A DNA stretch of 64,000 nucleotides from Chrysoporthe austroafricana (GCA_001051155.2 JYIP02000014.1:62001-126000); one strand, 5' to 3'; counted from the first letter of the stretch, positions 45,901-56,842 are shown. Program-made: numbers and translations. Notes: generated by a model not told the origin, from the sequence alone.

Positions 45901-46166
45901 CCGCACACTAAACCCGTCAAATTCTCTTCCAGAAACAAAGTTTAGTCAGCAGCCGAGGCTCAGATAGTCCACCAATGACCAGCCCACGCCTAATCGGCAC
46001 TTCAACGAGAAGTCTCAATAGCACTTCGACGACAATCCCACCCTCGACTCTTACAGCACAGATCATTGAAATATCAGGTGCTCAGGCCACAACATCAACC
46101 AGATACTCTGTGCATCTACTAGTCGCTTCCGCATCGCTTGCTATCCTGGTGGGTTGCGTGCGCTAA
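42984..46166 (+). CDS. Ser/Thr-rich surface protein with choice-of-anchor-L-like head; frame damaged
   Basis: A signal peptide ends at RAWAQ. Exon 1 (42984..43408) and exon 2 (from 43471, 62-nt intron) encode a globular head of about 220 residues resembling the choice-of-anchor L family: GGALLTTG, TYASNDPRD, and HKIAFVICDLQDAFLDSAVFI, which matches that family's closing D-D..DSAVF pattern. A very long Ser/Thr/Pro stalk follows. The stalk is broken. The frame must shift near 44155-44185 (the STPLST-IY repeat continues one frame over). A 134-nt intron (44315..44448) follows in the new frame. An in-frame TGA sits at 44960-44962. The last part, with hydrophobic GPI-type tail HLLVASASLAILVG, is in another frame, reachable by a plausible 67-nt intron ending TTTAG near 45946. 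So it is either a decaying cell-wall adhesin-like gene or one with sequence errors. The head assignment is by eye. Confidence 0.5.
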
Positions 46167-47766
46167 AAATGGGCTGCAGGTCACAAGATAGGCTCCCTCC
46201 AGGTTTTCTGGGCGGCAACATCCGCATGCAGCGCCTTTCTCGGTGGCTACAATTGTCATTGACCTCACGTGGCGACTCTCATCGTCACCCGCACCATGTA
46301 TGTGATGGAGGGAATCCTTGTATTGTAGAATCAGGGCTTGAAACAGCGGTGGTACAGGGTCACGGGGGCCGCTTGGCCAGAGATACGCCATGCTAGGACT
46401 TGAAAGAAAGGCAGGATCCCAGAACCGTCCTCTGAGCAAGCCGTCGTACTGAATGAATCATGCAGTCTAGTCAGAAATTTCCCTGAGACAGAGGTTCTAC
46501 GATGGTATCTGCCCGAGCAAGTTGCTATACGAGAGCGAGGGTGATGATCAGGGTGGGTCGGAGGCCGACGTCCCCGCTCCTGCATATCTCTCGATAGTGC
46601 TCGTGGTTGTATGGATTGTGGATTTGGTTCCCACGTGCTCCAAGGTCATCATCCAATATGGTAGTCGATGAGAGCAGCGCCGCGACTGATCCACCTCGGG
46701 AGCCTAGATCGTTCCGGTACATTGATACTGTAGTTCGAAAACAGACGATATGGATTCCTAATTCGGGCTGCTCACCTCAGGTAATTAGTGCAAAGACTAG
46801 GTTAGTGAACCTGCGAGATAATAGTCAGAGGCTGCCGACCCTTCGCAACTCCTGTTGATATCCCCGGACAGGTTTCATGCAGCGGGGGCAGCAACGGAAC
46901 TGTGGAGACACCGACGTATCCATGGAGAATGCAATGGCCTGGAGGTATTTTCCTGCCCTGCTCCTCTCTGGCGTGCGGAGGTGACGGTACACGATGGATG
47001 GCGTGCTGGACCTGCAACTTGGCATCTTTTTGCGCCACGCGACGTTCAAAAGACACGGCACACAACCAACACATCGGGCCCAGGAGATGACTACCCGGAT
47101 GGGATGGGCGTGTGAACAGCAGGATGCGACACTGCCTCCGCAGCAGAGCGAGGAGTGCCACGCGTGTGCGGCTTGTCCCTGGGCCCTGCGCCATCGAAGC
47201 CAGTCAGCATGTCCCCCTTTTCATTTCAGCCTGCATAGCATAATAGCGGGAGACACGCATGCACTGGCTCGCGGGACCCACCGGTCCGGCTGTATTGCGG
47301 CCGACCACGTGCAACTGAGCCAATCGCAAAGACTGGGACCGACGTACCAGGTTAGAAAGCCGTGTGCCGCCTATTGGAACCCTCAATAGCCTCGAGCAGG
47401 TCCCGATGCGGTCGCGTCGAGATACGGGCTAGTCATTTCCTGGCGGAGACTAGAGAATAAAAATAAAGAAAAAGATCCTGGATACCTAGGGTGTTAGTGC
47501 CTTGCGGTAGGATCAATACTTCGCTAATGGAGTGGCGATGACGAGGCATTGAGGTCTACCCAGACACCATCCTTCAAATCTAAATTCTTACCGACTTCCG
47601 GCCCTCCGCCCATGAGTATCCCCAGATATATATATATAATGCCAAGGCTCACCATCTGTTCCTTGACAGGCGACACCTGGCCTAGTCGATCTCCCGCCAG
47701 CGTCTCTAATATATCCTCGCCGCGCCTATACTGACCCACTCGCTTGTGAAGTGTGGCTCGGACGCG
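46167..47766. other. Intergenic, 1.6 kb, no supported gene
   Basis: Overlapping frames on both strands (46525-46722 minus, 46802-47194 minus, 46855-47115 plus) show no domain I can name. A CxxC-containing minus-strand frame near 46860 was considered and left out. Confidence 0.45.
47626..47640 (+). promoter_or_regulatory. TATA-rich element of the phospholipase B gene
   Basis: An alternating AT run ending ATATAAT lies about 130 nt upstream of the ATG at 47767. It is a likely TATA region. Confidence 0.35.
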
Positions 47767-49368
47767 ATGCTATCCCTCGCCCTCCTGTTATGCGTGGCCG
47801 ACGTGGCTCTGGCTGCTACTTCTGAGTATGCCCCCTCGCTTACTGCATGCCCAAATGAGAGCCTTGTGAGGTCCGCAGATGGCATATCTAGCTCTGAAGC
47901 TAGCTGGGTCACGTCACGGAAGGCGAATGCCGATGCTGCCCTCCAGGAGTGGCTAGCAACTGCGCTTCCTGACGTCGACACCTCGAGTCTACCCACCATC
48001 GCCTTGTCTACGTCCGGTGGTGGCTTCCGCGCCTTCCTCGTCGGTGCCGGCGTGGTGCAGGCCCTGGACGGCAGAGACAGCGATTTGAGCACTGCAGGCC
48101 TTTACCAGGCCCTCACGTACCATGCAGCGTTGTCGGGCGGGGCGTGGCTTCTGAGCTCCCTCATCACTGGGAACTGGCCCACAATATCCTATCTGGAGAC
48201 GACCGTGTGGGAGGCACAACTTGCGGGCGGCATCCTGAACTCGAGTAGTTCCGCTACCGTGGCCGACTACGAACAGATCGCAGAGGATATCATAGCCAAG
48301 GCCTCAGCCGGCTTTCCGGTCTCTCTTGTCGACGCCTGGGGTAGGGAGCTGGCTTACCAGGTGATGGCTGGTGGACAGGGCACGCCGGCCTTCACTATGT
48401 CGAATATCACATCTTTATCGAATTTCACCTCCTACAACGTCCCATTCCCCATCATCACCGCCACCAAGATCAACTATCTGACGGGAGAATGCGCGCCGAC
48501 GGAAGACGAGGCCATTTTTGAGTTCAACCCGTACGAATTCGGCTCATGGTCGGATGATGTCTCCGCTTTTGTGAACACCAAGTACTTGGGAAGCAATTTC
48601 ACTGACGGTCTGGCCTCAGAATGCGCGACGGGCTTTGACAGGATCGACTGGGTGATGGGTACATCTTCCAACATCCTGGAAGAGTTCATTTGCGACACCG
48701 CCCTGGACGTCGATGTCACGGAGGACTTCCCAAGCTCTATCGTGGAGATCATTGAGGAGTATACCTCGACGTCTGAGTACGGTTATTCCATCCTGGCCAA
48801 CCCGTTCAAGGGCTTCAACTCCACGACAGTAACCACTCCCAGCTCCGTATCTGGACTCGACACGCTTTATCTCGTCGACGGGGGAGAACCGGACCACAAC
48901 GACCCGATACTACCGCTCCTTGAACCCACTCGCAATGTCTCGGTCCTCATCATCAATGACAACAGCAACGATGACAATGATTATCCAGATGGCGAAGCCG
49001 TAGTGGCCGCTTACGAGGCCACGCAGACGGGGCGTCTGGCCGGCCGATTCCCCCAGGTCCCCGCCGTGGGCAACTTCAGTACGAAACAAGCACAGTTCTT
49101 TGGCTGTGATGAGCCTGACGCAGTGACGGTTATCTACCTGCCCAATGCAGACTGGACGTTCGCCTCAAACACGTCGACACTACAATTGGAGTACACGGCC
49201 GCCGAGACTGCCACAATGATAGCTGATGGCAACGGGGTCGCCTCCCAGGGCGGCAGTGATTCGTGGGCAACTTGCCTGGCCTGCGGTCTCATGGTGAAGG
49301 AGATTGGCTCGGCGAACTTGCCGAGCGGATGTGACGCATGCCTAGCAGAATATTGTTGGTACCCCTAA
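47767..49368 (+). CDS. Lysophospholipase / phospholipase B, secreted
   Basis: A single exon of 533 aa with a signal peptide (first 16-17 residues). It removes acyl chains from phospholipids and lysophospholipids outside the cell. The cPLA2/PLB catalytic fold is shown by the oxyanion motif SGGGFRA at 83-89, nucleophile Ser123 in ALSGGAW, and catalytic Asp371 in LVDGGEPDHNDP. The usual PLB sequence is GLSGGSW, so ALSGGAW is a mild variant with the Ser kept. Several cysteine pairs near the C-terminus and many N-glycosylation sites fit an extracellular enzyme. No GPI tail is seen, so it is probably released. The ATG at 47767 places the signal peptide at the very start. Confidence 0.9.
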   Translation: MLSLALLLCVADVALAATSEYAPSLTACPNESLVRSADGISSSEASWVTSRKANADAALQEWLATALPDVDTSSLPTIALSTSGGGFRAFLVGAGVVQALDGRDSDLSTAGLYQALTYHAALSGGAWLLSSLITGNWPTISYLETTVWEAQLAGGILNSSSSATVADYEQIAEDIIAKASAGFPVSLVDAWGRELAYQVMAGGQGTPAFTMSNITSLSNFTSYNVPFPIITATKINYLTGECAPTEDEAIFEFNPYEFGSWSDDVSAFVNTKYLGSNFTDGLASECATGFDRIDWVMGTSSNILEEFICDTALDVDVTEDFPSSIVEIIEEYTSTSEYGYSILANPFKGFNSTTVTTPSSVSGLDTLYLVDGGEPDHNDPILPLLEPTRNVSVLIINDNSNDDNDYPDGEAVVAAYEATQTGRLAGRFPQVPAVGNFSTKQAQFFGCDEPDAVTVIYLPNADWTFASNTSTLQLEYTAAETATMIADGNGVASQGGSDSWATCLACGLMVKEIGSANLPSGCDACLAEYCWYP

Positions 49369-49941
49369 GGCGAGGGTCGGAAGTGGATGCAGATGGCAAA
49401 GGGCGTATACATAATCAATAGTATACCGTAAAGTGAGCAGGTTAACGAAGCACAACAAGTTGATACCATCCGTTTGAGCAGTCTCACACCAGAGGCCAAG
49501 CAGCCTTCCCGATAGTTCTTACCGGGCTCCTCCTTCACGAAGCCCTCCATGCTTGCAGGTTCAGATACATTGCTGGACGATGCGCTCCGGAGTACTCCTT
49601 GTGTGATGTAAATAGGTACCTAGGCAATTACTTATTCCATCACGCCGAAGCGACGAGGCCTGCAGGAGAAAGATACAGGTGAAACCTGTCCCAGTAGCCC
49701 CCGAAATGTATTTGAAAGCTGAAGAACACTTTGTACAGGACTGTTATCTGCTACATTACACATGCCTTGTGAGCGTTCCTATGTCGAGAATTTCGTAATC
49801 CGCTTATATAATCACGACGCAGTGGGCGAGACCTGACTTGGTGGTGGGTGTGTCGTCACCATCCCTCCTGGGCTACCACACCGACATATCCTCACGAGCA
49901 GATCTCTCGTTTAGCAACCTTCCTAGCGACCTCTCGTCACC
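49369..49941. other. Intergenic, upstream of an alpha/beta hydrolase gene
   Basis: 573 nt with the 3' end of the PLB gene and the promoter of the next gene. Nothing else is apparent. Confidence 0.5.
49805..49811 (+). promoter_or_regulatory. TATA-like element of the hydrolase gene
   Basis: TATATAA lies about 135 nt before the ATG at 49942. Confidence 0.35.
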
Positions 49942-51085
49942 ATGAGCAGCTCCACCCTCTCAGACTTCATCCCTCCCATGTTCGTCCCTCCGAAGGATGT
50001 CGAAACACATCAGGACATCCAGTACTGTTCCCAGGGACATATCCGGCAACGCCTAGACCTCTATCTCCCGAAACCCGAGGCCCGGAGACCTGGGAGGATT
50101 CCGCTCATCGTCTACATCCATGGTAACCCCCTCATATCCCGACCGAAGTCTCGTCAAACTGATGAACGATGTATCAGGCGGCGCGTTCATGTTCGGCTCC
50201 AAGGAGTCCCACCTCCTGCCCAGCCGGCTGCTATCCAAGGGGTTCGCCATCGCCTCGCTGGACTATCGCCTGAGCGGCGATGCCATCTTTCCCGCCGCTG
50301 TCGAGGACTGCAAATCTGCCGTGAGGTGGCTCCGGGCTCATGCTTCCGAGCACAATCTTGACGCGGATCGCATAGTTGCGTGGGGAGAGTCAGCGTGCGT
50401 AATACTAGCGGCGTGATTTTTGCCTCTCTCACCCTCAGTTTAACTCTTGAAGACTTGAATATGTTGGGCCGCGGGTGGAAAGCTCCAGTTGCGTCTAAAA
50501 GAAAAAAAAGAAAGAAAAAAAGAAAAACTGTTTCAACGACCTCCCTGTTCTCTATCATATACTAACTCCAAAATATATACCAGCGGCGCCCACCAGGCAT
50601 CTATGCTGGGAGTCTCATGCGCCAGCTCCAAGGGCGACGAATTCGAAGTTGGTGACCATCTCGACGTCTCGAGCGCCATCTCTGGCGTTGTCGCGTACTA
50701 CGGCCCGACGGACTTCCTCCAGATGGACACCCAAGCGCCCAAGGATGGCAAGAGCATGCTGCATGATCCCGTCGACAGCCCCGAGTCGAAATATGTCGGC
50801 GGTGCCATACAGGAAATTCCAGACAAGGTGGCTCGAGCGAACCCTATCAGCTACATCTCGGCGGACGAGAAGCCGCCGCCCTTCTTCCTGGCCCACGGCT
50901 CTCGGGACAGAATCGTGCCATTTGGTCAGAGCATCATACTAGAGGATGCATTGAAGAAGGTCGGCGTCCCTGTGACATTACACAATGTCGAGGGGGCTGA
51001 TCATGTCTTCATTGGTGCGACAAAGGAGCAGATGGCGGCTTTAGACGCCGCAACGGATGATTTTCTTGCCTCAATCTTCGGATGA
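49942..51085 (+). CDS. Alpha/beta hydrolase, esterase/lipase type (HGG, GESAG)
   Basis: Exons 49942..50122, 50178..50394, 50584..51085 encode 299 aa. It is a carboxylesterase-type alpha/beta hydrolase. The oxyanion-hole H60-G-G spans intron 1. The nucleophile elbow G-E-S132-A-G spans intron 2. The C-terminal Asp/His pair lies in GSRDRIVPFG and GADHVF. No signal peptide, so it is probably cytosolic. Intron 2 is long (189 nt), contains an A-rich tract, and starts GTGCGT. The acyl substrate is unknown. It lies 570 nt downstream of the PLB gene on the same strand, but separate TATA-like elements suggest independent transcription. Confidence 0.85.
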
Positions 51086-51921
51086 GCGATGTTCAAATTC
51101 CGAGATAGGTACGCCTGGGACACATAGAATTGCCAAAGACCTCCTGTATACCTCCTGACAGCCCACTGCTATAATTCCCTGACTACTGTGCTGTTTACTC
51201 AATGAAGGGCCGCTTGGGCTGCATACTCTTCTAGCTGGAAGTCCGGGATGGCCCGGCTCACTGCAGTTGGCGTTCAGAGAGCTTAATGTGCAGAGGCGCC
51301 TGAATCACCGTGCCTCTGTGAGGCGAGGCCGCACCGTCATGAAACCCTTGCCACAGCCTGCTTTCGTAGACGGCCCGGGGCTCATGCACAAGAGCCAAGC
51401 TGATCATCGAGACCGCCGAGTTGTGACACGATGCGCCGGCCAAATGTTATCCGGAGGCCATGCTTCTTAGGCCTCTGGTCTGCCGGAACAGTGGCCTGCA
51501 CCATCGCGCGACACGCTTCCGAGCCAAAGATATACACACGTGCTACCACCCTGTGACCTATGACGATGCCACGGATGAGGGGGCGCTGGGCGCCATCTTC
51601 AACAAGATGATCAATACGACGGCCGAGCTCATGGACACCCTGAAGCAAACTACAGGAAATTGATGATGAGTGCAAGGCTAGCTGCCGTGAGGATCGCGTA
51701 TCTAGAGTCCTTTCACAACATGTCTAGCTCCGGCGCGATATAGGTCCCTGCGACATTCCCACCTGCGCTGCTCCCACGGTTGCTTTGCCAGTCATGTTTC
51801 TGATAGCTCTGATCGTGGGAGCTTGTCCTGTCTCGGCCGTGATAGAAAGAGTGTGTCCCCTAGGGATGAATTACAGCAGATTGCGATTCCGTACTTTTGG
51901 ATTCCACCAAGTTGGGCCGAC
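51086..51921. other. Intergenic with a possible coding fragment
   Basis: Mostly stop-rich. See the possible fragment at 51460-51663. Confidence 0.45.
51460..51663 (+). pseudogene. Possible orphan C-terminal gene fragment
   Basis: Codons 51537-51663 read like genuine coding DNA, with strong G/C preference at third positions and a helical-looking end (NTTAELMDTLKQTTGN) before TGA. No upstream exon could be joined, and a minus-strand frame overlaps it. I do not recognise it. It may be the tail of a lost gene or chance. Confidence 0.2.
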
Positions 51922-53188
51922 CTAGAATGTAGTCTGCAGCTCCGGGTAACCTTTGGCCTGGGCCTCGAGGTCCGCGAAGATGGCCTCGGATGCATCTTTC
52001 CCGAGATGCTCCATGCGCGCAGCGTCGTCGTCCTCGAGCCTCTCCATCTCCTCGATGGGCTCCTCCCTGTCATCGCCCTTTCCACCCTCATCTTCTGGCT
52101 GCATGGCCTTTTCGATCCCAGAGGTCTCGCCAACGAGCAGGAATTGCGCGCGGGGGACGAGGTGCTTAGGAAGGGTTCCCATCCAGCGCAGTGACCGAAA
52201 CTCGTCGAGTATCTGCAAACGTCAGCCACAAGACGGGCTGTAGGCTTGATCTGCCTGCTTACGTCCTTGGAAAACTCAGGTGAGCCCGGCAGCTGGACGC
52301 TCTGAGGCGCAGGGTACTGAGGGTTGCGAGTGCTGATGATCCAGCTGCCCCTCTCCTTCAGCCCCATCGCGGCCTGTACCTCATCGAGCTTCTTGGGAAG
52401 CGTCAGCACGTATGCCAGATGGCTCTCTCGTCCCGTGGTCGTGATTGCATAGACGCCCTCGCCGAAGGGGGAGGCCGCGGGAGAGTGGCGGTTGGCGCCG
52501 GCGCTGGTCTGGTAGTCGCTGGACGCCAGGAAGTCTTTCTTGAGCTCGCCGAACGAGGTTGCGGCCTTCTCGACAAAGGCGATCCAGCGGTCCCGCCCGG
52601 ACTGGGGCAAGACCTTCTTGGGGACGGCGACCAGGCGGGAGTTACCAGCATCGCCGATCGGCCCATCGCCAAGCCCTGCGTCGCCCGGGATGGGCCTGAG
52701 GATAATGTAGCTGCGGGCAATATCGCCGACCTTGCCGGGGTGGTCGATACCCACGCGGCCGCGGAAGAAGAAGTAGATGAGACCCTTCTCGAGGATGTTT
52801 GAGGATGCCGAGCCACCTCGGCCGCGAGGCTCGACAGCGCCGTCCTGGTCCCCGACGACTGCGGGCCTCGGCTGGTCCTGCCCAGGCCGGTCCCCACCGT
52901 CGCCGTCGCCGTCGCGGTCACTACCCTTGTCCTCAGCAGGCGTGGCAGTGTCGTCGGCCTCCTCGGCCTCGTCCTTCTTACTGCCCCTTGTGCGTGTGAG
53001 AAAGCCCCGCGTTAGTGCGAAAGCAAAGCACGGGAGTACGGGGGGATGTCTTCAGGGCCGACCAACCTGTCCAATGACTGGTCCAAGGTCAGCTGCTTCT
53101 GAGCCTTGCGTGGGGGAAGTGACGCAGGCTCGCCCAGCTTGTGCTTGTCGCCAGCAGTGGCGTCCCTGCCTGATCTCGTCTGGGTCAT
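51922..53188 (-). CDS. Conserved filamentous-fungal protein, function unknown
   Basis: Exons complement(53067..53188), (52263..52986), (51922..52212) encode 378 aa. The N-terminal 40 residues are basic, followed by an acidic, Asp/Gly-rich linker. A conserved core starts at SNILEKGLIYFFFRGRV and runs through IARSYIILRP, GPIGDAGNSRL and FGEGVYAITTTGRESHLAY. The C-terminal 60 residues are acidic and helical. I recall similar ascomycete proteins under the label 'BTB domain transcription factor', but I see no clear BTB domain or DNA-binding motif, so no function is claimed. Introns (80 and 50 nt) have good signals, including CACTAAC before the first acceptor. No signal peptide; nuclear or cytosolic by composition. 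Confidence 0.8.
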
Positions 53189-54424
53189 GGTAGCCAGGGC
53201 TGAGTGATCAGTACGGGTCACCTAAGGGGTGACTGTAGAGCGTAGAGCGTGTGTAGTGTCGAGGTCGAAGGGAGGCTCGCCGGGGCCATAGGCGCGAGGG
53301 CCACTGGGAGTCCCAGCTAATAATAGCGGCACCTCTGAAGTGATGCAGAGACGTGCCTGGGGTTGATCGTCTGTCTCATGGATGATGTCATGCTGCCATC
53401 ATGATCTAAGTCTTACGGCACTGCGAGGAGAAGATCCCCTGTCGGCCCAAGCCACATAGTATAGGTAATTGAGAAGTAACAGATTGAGGATGGCGGTGGT
53501 CCGGGAACAGGCTCCTCATCACTTCCTGGCGTCAATTAGATAATTAGCTGTCACCTGTGTAGCCCCCATCGTGCGTGGTGTCTGCTCACGAGCAGTAGGT
53601 CCTCGCCACTCGGCCGAGCAGATACTAAGGGAAAGTCGAGTTATCGCGATGTATGCGCCAGCTACCCTTCCTACCTCTGCCCACCCCGAGCTCTCACCAG
53701 TGCAACACCCGCTGGCCTCTGGGGATGACTGCGCCGATAGCAGTCGTGTCCGGAACGGATCAGCCACTAGTCAGTCCTTGGAGGCTGGGCCCTACAAGTA
53801 ATTACGTGGATCCTACAGGTAATTCCGTGCAGTATTTGGGTCTCCCTAGGCAACATATTTTGGCAAATGCGACCGGAAGACATGCACAGGCAGAACAATA
53901 GAAAAGAGACAGATGTCGTGTCGTCCATCCCACCTAGAGGCCACGAGGGTGCCGAGTGGACCCCCCGTTACGCCGTCGTACCTAAGTAATCTGCGTCGTG
54001 TCGATATTCCCGGACGTTTTCTTATTACCGCTCCCAGCGGCTGAAAACTCTTCCACCTGGCCGACCGGGTGCGAGTAAGTGCCCAGGCAGGTTATCCTCA
54101 TATCGTCACTGGCCACCAAAAACTGCCCGGCCCCTCCTCCTCCACCTCCTCCTCCTCCCAGCCCAGAACGGATTCCGCCTCTAGCTAGACGACGAGGAAG
54201 ATGCAGATTGCTTCGCCGGTCTGACTCGTGCTGCACCAGCAGTCTACAGCACTGGACACTGCAGGGCGGAGCAGGGCAGCGGTCGTGCCGGGCCTAGTAG
54301 GCCAGACTGCTTCGTAGAGACCCAGGACGGGACTTCGTTGTTGCTGTCTGCTGTCTGCTGTCTGCCATCTGCCGTCTGCGTGCTGCCCGCGCGCAACATA
54401 AAGCAGACCCCCGAGGAGAGCCCC
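53189..54424. other. Divergent intergenic region, 1.2 kb
   Basis: It holds the promoters of the leftward conserved gene and the rightward SET gene. A CCT/CTC trinucleotide-rich stretch lies near 54135-54160. No gene is called. Confidence 0.5.
54342..54376. repeat. Five 7-bp tandem units upstream of the SET gene
   Basis: Three TGCTGTC units then two variants (TGCCATC, TGCCGTC), ending about 48 nt before the ATG at 54425. Probably within the leader. Confidence 0.75.
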
Positions 54425-55459
54425 ATGCCTTTGTTCACCGTGAGGGAGACCCCCGGGGCGGGACGAGGCGCCTTTGCGGACCGGGACATCACCGCCGGGA
54501 CGACGATACTGCGGGCCGCCGACCTGACGGCACATGTCGTCCTCAGGGAACACCGGGGCGAGGTGTGTTGGGAATGCTTCGCATACGACCGCGGCAGGAG
54601 GCTGCCCCTGCGGGACCAGGTCTACGGGTTCACGTTCTGCTCTGAGGGGTGTGAGTCGGCCCTGCGGCGGCGATACGACAGCGTCTGCCTGCAGGCATGG
54701 GCCGCGGTCGAGAGGTCGTCGAGGTCGAAGGCACAGGCGCGAGAGGACGGCGCCCCCGGGGAGGCCGGCGGGGAGGCCGGCGGGGAGGGCCGTGTGAAGC
54801 CTACAGCCGCGGCCATCGACGAGGCCTGGGGCGCCGCCGCAGCTACGGCCGCATCCATCAGGGAGGCCCGGGTCCGGGGACCGCGAGCCGGCAGGGCGCA
54901 CAGGAGAGCGCTCCAGCGAGCCCTGTCGAGCCCGCCACACGTGGACATCCTCACCTTCCAGGCGCACGCGGTACTGACCAGGTACGTGTCCCCGGGCGGG
55001 TGGTCTTCGATGCTGTCGCTCGCCGACGAGCCGTGTCCGTACACGTCGTCTCGAGAGCTGGCCGACCACGTCAGGTCATACCTCCACCTGGTAGCAATCC
55101 TACCGGAGGGCCTACTGCCGCTGGTCACCGAGGATACCTTACGCACCGTCAAGTCCCGCGAGGTACACAACAGCTTCGGCATCCGGTCTCTGGAGAATGA
55201 GGGCTCTGAGTTCTTCGGCTTCGGTGTGTGGCCCTCGGCCAGCTTCTTCAACCACAGCTGCCTCCCGAACGTTGCAAGGCGCAGGGCCGGGAGGGCGTGG
55301 GTCTTTGAGGCGAGACGCGACGTCCCGGCGGGGCACGAGCTCTACATCTCGTACCTGAACGGGGAGGAAGATACCCTGGCCGCGGTGGAGCGGAAGGCAA
55401 GGCTGAGGGAGACGTGGGGTTTCGACTGCGCATGTCACGGATGCGGCAATGCAGGGTGA
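54425..55459 (+). CDS. SET-domain protein, SMYD/SET5-6-like
   Basis: An intronless 344-aa protein. The SET fold is split, as in SMYD-type lysine methyltransferases. It starts with GAGRGAFADRDI at 11-22. A cysteine-containing insert (C48-x2-C51, C72, C76) resembles a reduced MYND finger. A Gly/Glu/Ala low-complexity insert follows, then N276-H-S-C-L-P-N, the SAM-binding hallmark, ELYISY at 305-310, and a post-SET cysteine group CxCxxC at 335-340. It would transfer methyl groups from SAM to lysines; the substrate is unknown. GC content is very high, with tandem GAGGCCGGCGGG units in the insert. The frame is open upstream of ATG 54425 but has no earlier ATG. Confidence 0.83.
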   Translation: MPLFTVRETPGAGRGAFADRDITAGTTILRAADLTAHVVLREHRGEVCWECFAYDRGRRLPLRDQVYGFTFCSEGCESALRRRYDSVCLQAWAAVERSSRSKAQAREDGAPGEAGGEAGGEGRVKPTAAAIDEAWGAAAATAASIREARVRGPRAGRAHRRALQRALSSPPHVDILTFQAHAVLTRYVSPGGWSSMLSLADEPCPYTSSRELADHVRSYLHLVAILPEGLLPLVTEDTLRTVKSREVHNSFGIRSLENEGSEFFGFGVWPSASFFNHSCLPNVARRRAGRAWVFEARRDVPAGHELYISYLNGEEDTLAAVERKARLRETWGFDCACHGCGNAG

Positions 55460-56299
55460 CGAGAGCAGAACGCCTCGTGTACGAAGACGCTAGCTTGTCT
55501 ATCGCTACTCTGGTACACAGTTCTCCGCTCCGCCTCAGCGCGCACCGGCTGGCCGTGCGCACCGGAGGGCTGTGACTAAATCTGTCAGCGTTCTGGATGG
55601 CGAGCCGGTGCATGCCGTCGCGCCTCATCCGGTCCGGACGGCGCAACGACGATGCTTAACATGCTGGGCAGGCCGGAGTCAGGGCGGCAGGGGCGGAGGC
55701 GCACTGGGAGGAGGGTCTTCACAGCGAGCATGTCTTGACTGGCCCTGTATGGGCGCAGGGCCAGGCAGGGCTTTGCCCACGAACAAGTCCGCAAACGAAG
55801 CACATCCTGCAGGATCCACGATGTTACCGAGTCATGCACGTCTTCACTGCGGGATAAGGTTACGGAGAAGCTTAGGCAGAAGCCCGGAACGACGCCCGGA
55901 TGAAGCTAGAGGGCTTTCAATCAAGATAATCGGGCGCGGTTATACGAAGAATACTGTTGCTCGATTGGCCCGGTCCATCTTGTTGGTAGCCCTTCGCGCC
56001 TTGAAGCATCCACACTCTCGCCCGATAGGGCACGGCGGCAGCCTGAGCCCTCCTTGCAGTCACCAGCAGACAGACTTATGCGTCACTCGCTTATTTCACG
56101 AGGCCGCTCGCAGAGAGGGCTTCTCTTCAAGAGAGCGCTCTCACATCGCCGCGGTCCCCCCTCTTCCGCTGAACAGCAAGATCACTGCCATCCTTTCCTG
56201 CCGGTGTACCTCTTCCGAAGCCTATATCATACACACAAGACAGCGACTCGGCTCGAGGTCATCACCAGCTACCTTGACTCACTGCGCCTGCTTACCACG
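55460..56299. other. Intergenic, 0.8 kb
   Basis: Upstream region of the small GPI-type gene, ending in a CT-rich leader-like stretch. An open frame runs through it into the next gene but lacks coding character before ATG 56300. Confidence 0.5.
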
Positions 56300-56842
56300 A
56301 TGCGGTCACCTGTCCTCCCCGTCCTGTCTGGGCTGGCCAGCTTCGGCCTCGCCCTGGGCGCTTCCAGCACCTCCACGTACTCCATCCCGAAATCAACACA
56401 GGCTTCCTATTATCTCTCCGACGTATGGTCCGGCCAGGGCCCCACGCCGACCTGGGCGACGGGCAAGTACGCGACGACGCTCGCATCGGCCCTCTACAGT
56501 ATCGAGACCTCGTTCGACCTCCGCTCCGACTATACCTCGATCGTCCACGCGATCTGGTCCGCCGCGGACAAGGACGGCGGGTCCGAGGTCCTCGCGTCCC
56601 TCAGCTCGTCCTACTGGAATTGGGCCGACATCACGACTAACGGCTGGTATACGACCAACGTGCCCAAGTCTATGCAGACAGAGGTCGTGAAGTTTGATAG
56701 CGCGTGGAACAGCGCCATCACGAGCGTCGAGGCCAAGGCCACAGCGACTGGAAATGCTGCCGCGCCGAGGTGTACTGGCATGGCGATGGCCGGCGTCGCG
56801 GCCGGCGTCGCTGCTGTCGCTGCTGTCGCTGGTGTCATGTGA
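56300..56842 (+). CDS. Small secreted GPI-anchored-type protein, unknown
   Basis: An intronless 180-aa protein with a clear signal peptide (residues 1-20, ending GLALGA). The body of about 130 residues is rich in Ser, Thr, Tyr and Trp (SSSYWNWADITTNGWYTTNVP). The C-terminus is a hydrophobic Ala/Gly/Val tail (AGVAAGVAAVAAVAGVM) after small residues, as in GPI signals. Only one cysteine is visible after the signal. It is expected at the plasma membrane or cell wall. I do not recognise the family. A 56-nt poly(A) tract lies 63 nt past the stop. Confidence 0.7.
   Translation: MRSPVLPVLSGLASFGLALGASSTSTYSIPKSTQASYYLSDVWSGQGPTPTWATGKYATTLASALYSIETSFDLRSDYTSIVHAIWSAADKDGGSEVLASLSSSYWNWADITTNGWYTTNVPKSMQTEVVKFDSAWNSAITSVEAKATATGNAAAPRCTGMAMAGVAAGVAAVAAVAGVM

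Noticed and set aside
46525..47194. Minus-strand frames with a CCPRC motif, considered as a small zinc-ribbon gene
   Set aside because: The two cysteine pairs needed could not be found in one frame, and no introns joined the pieces convincingly.
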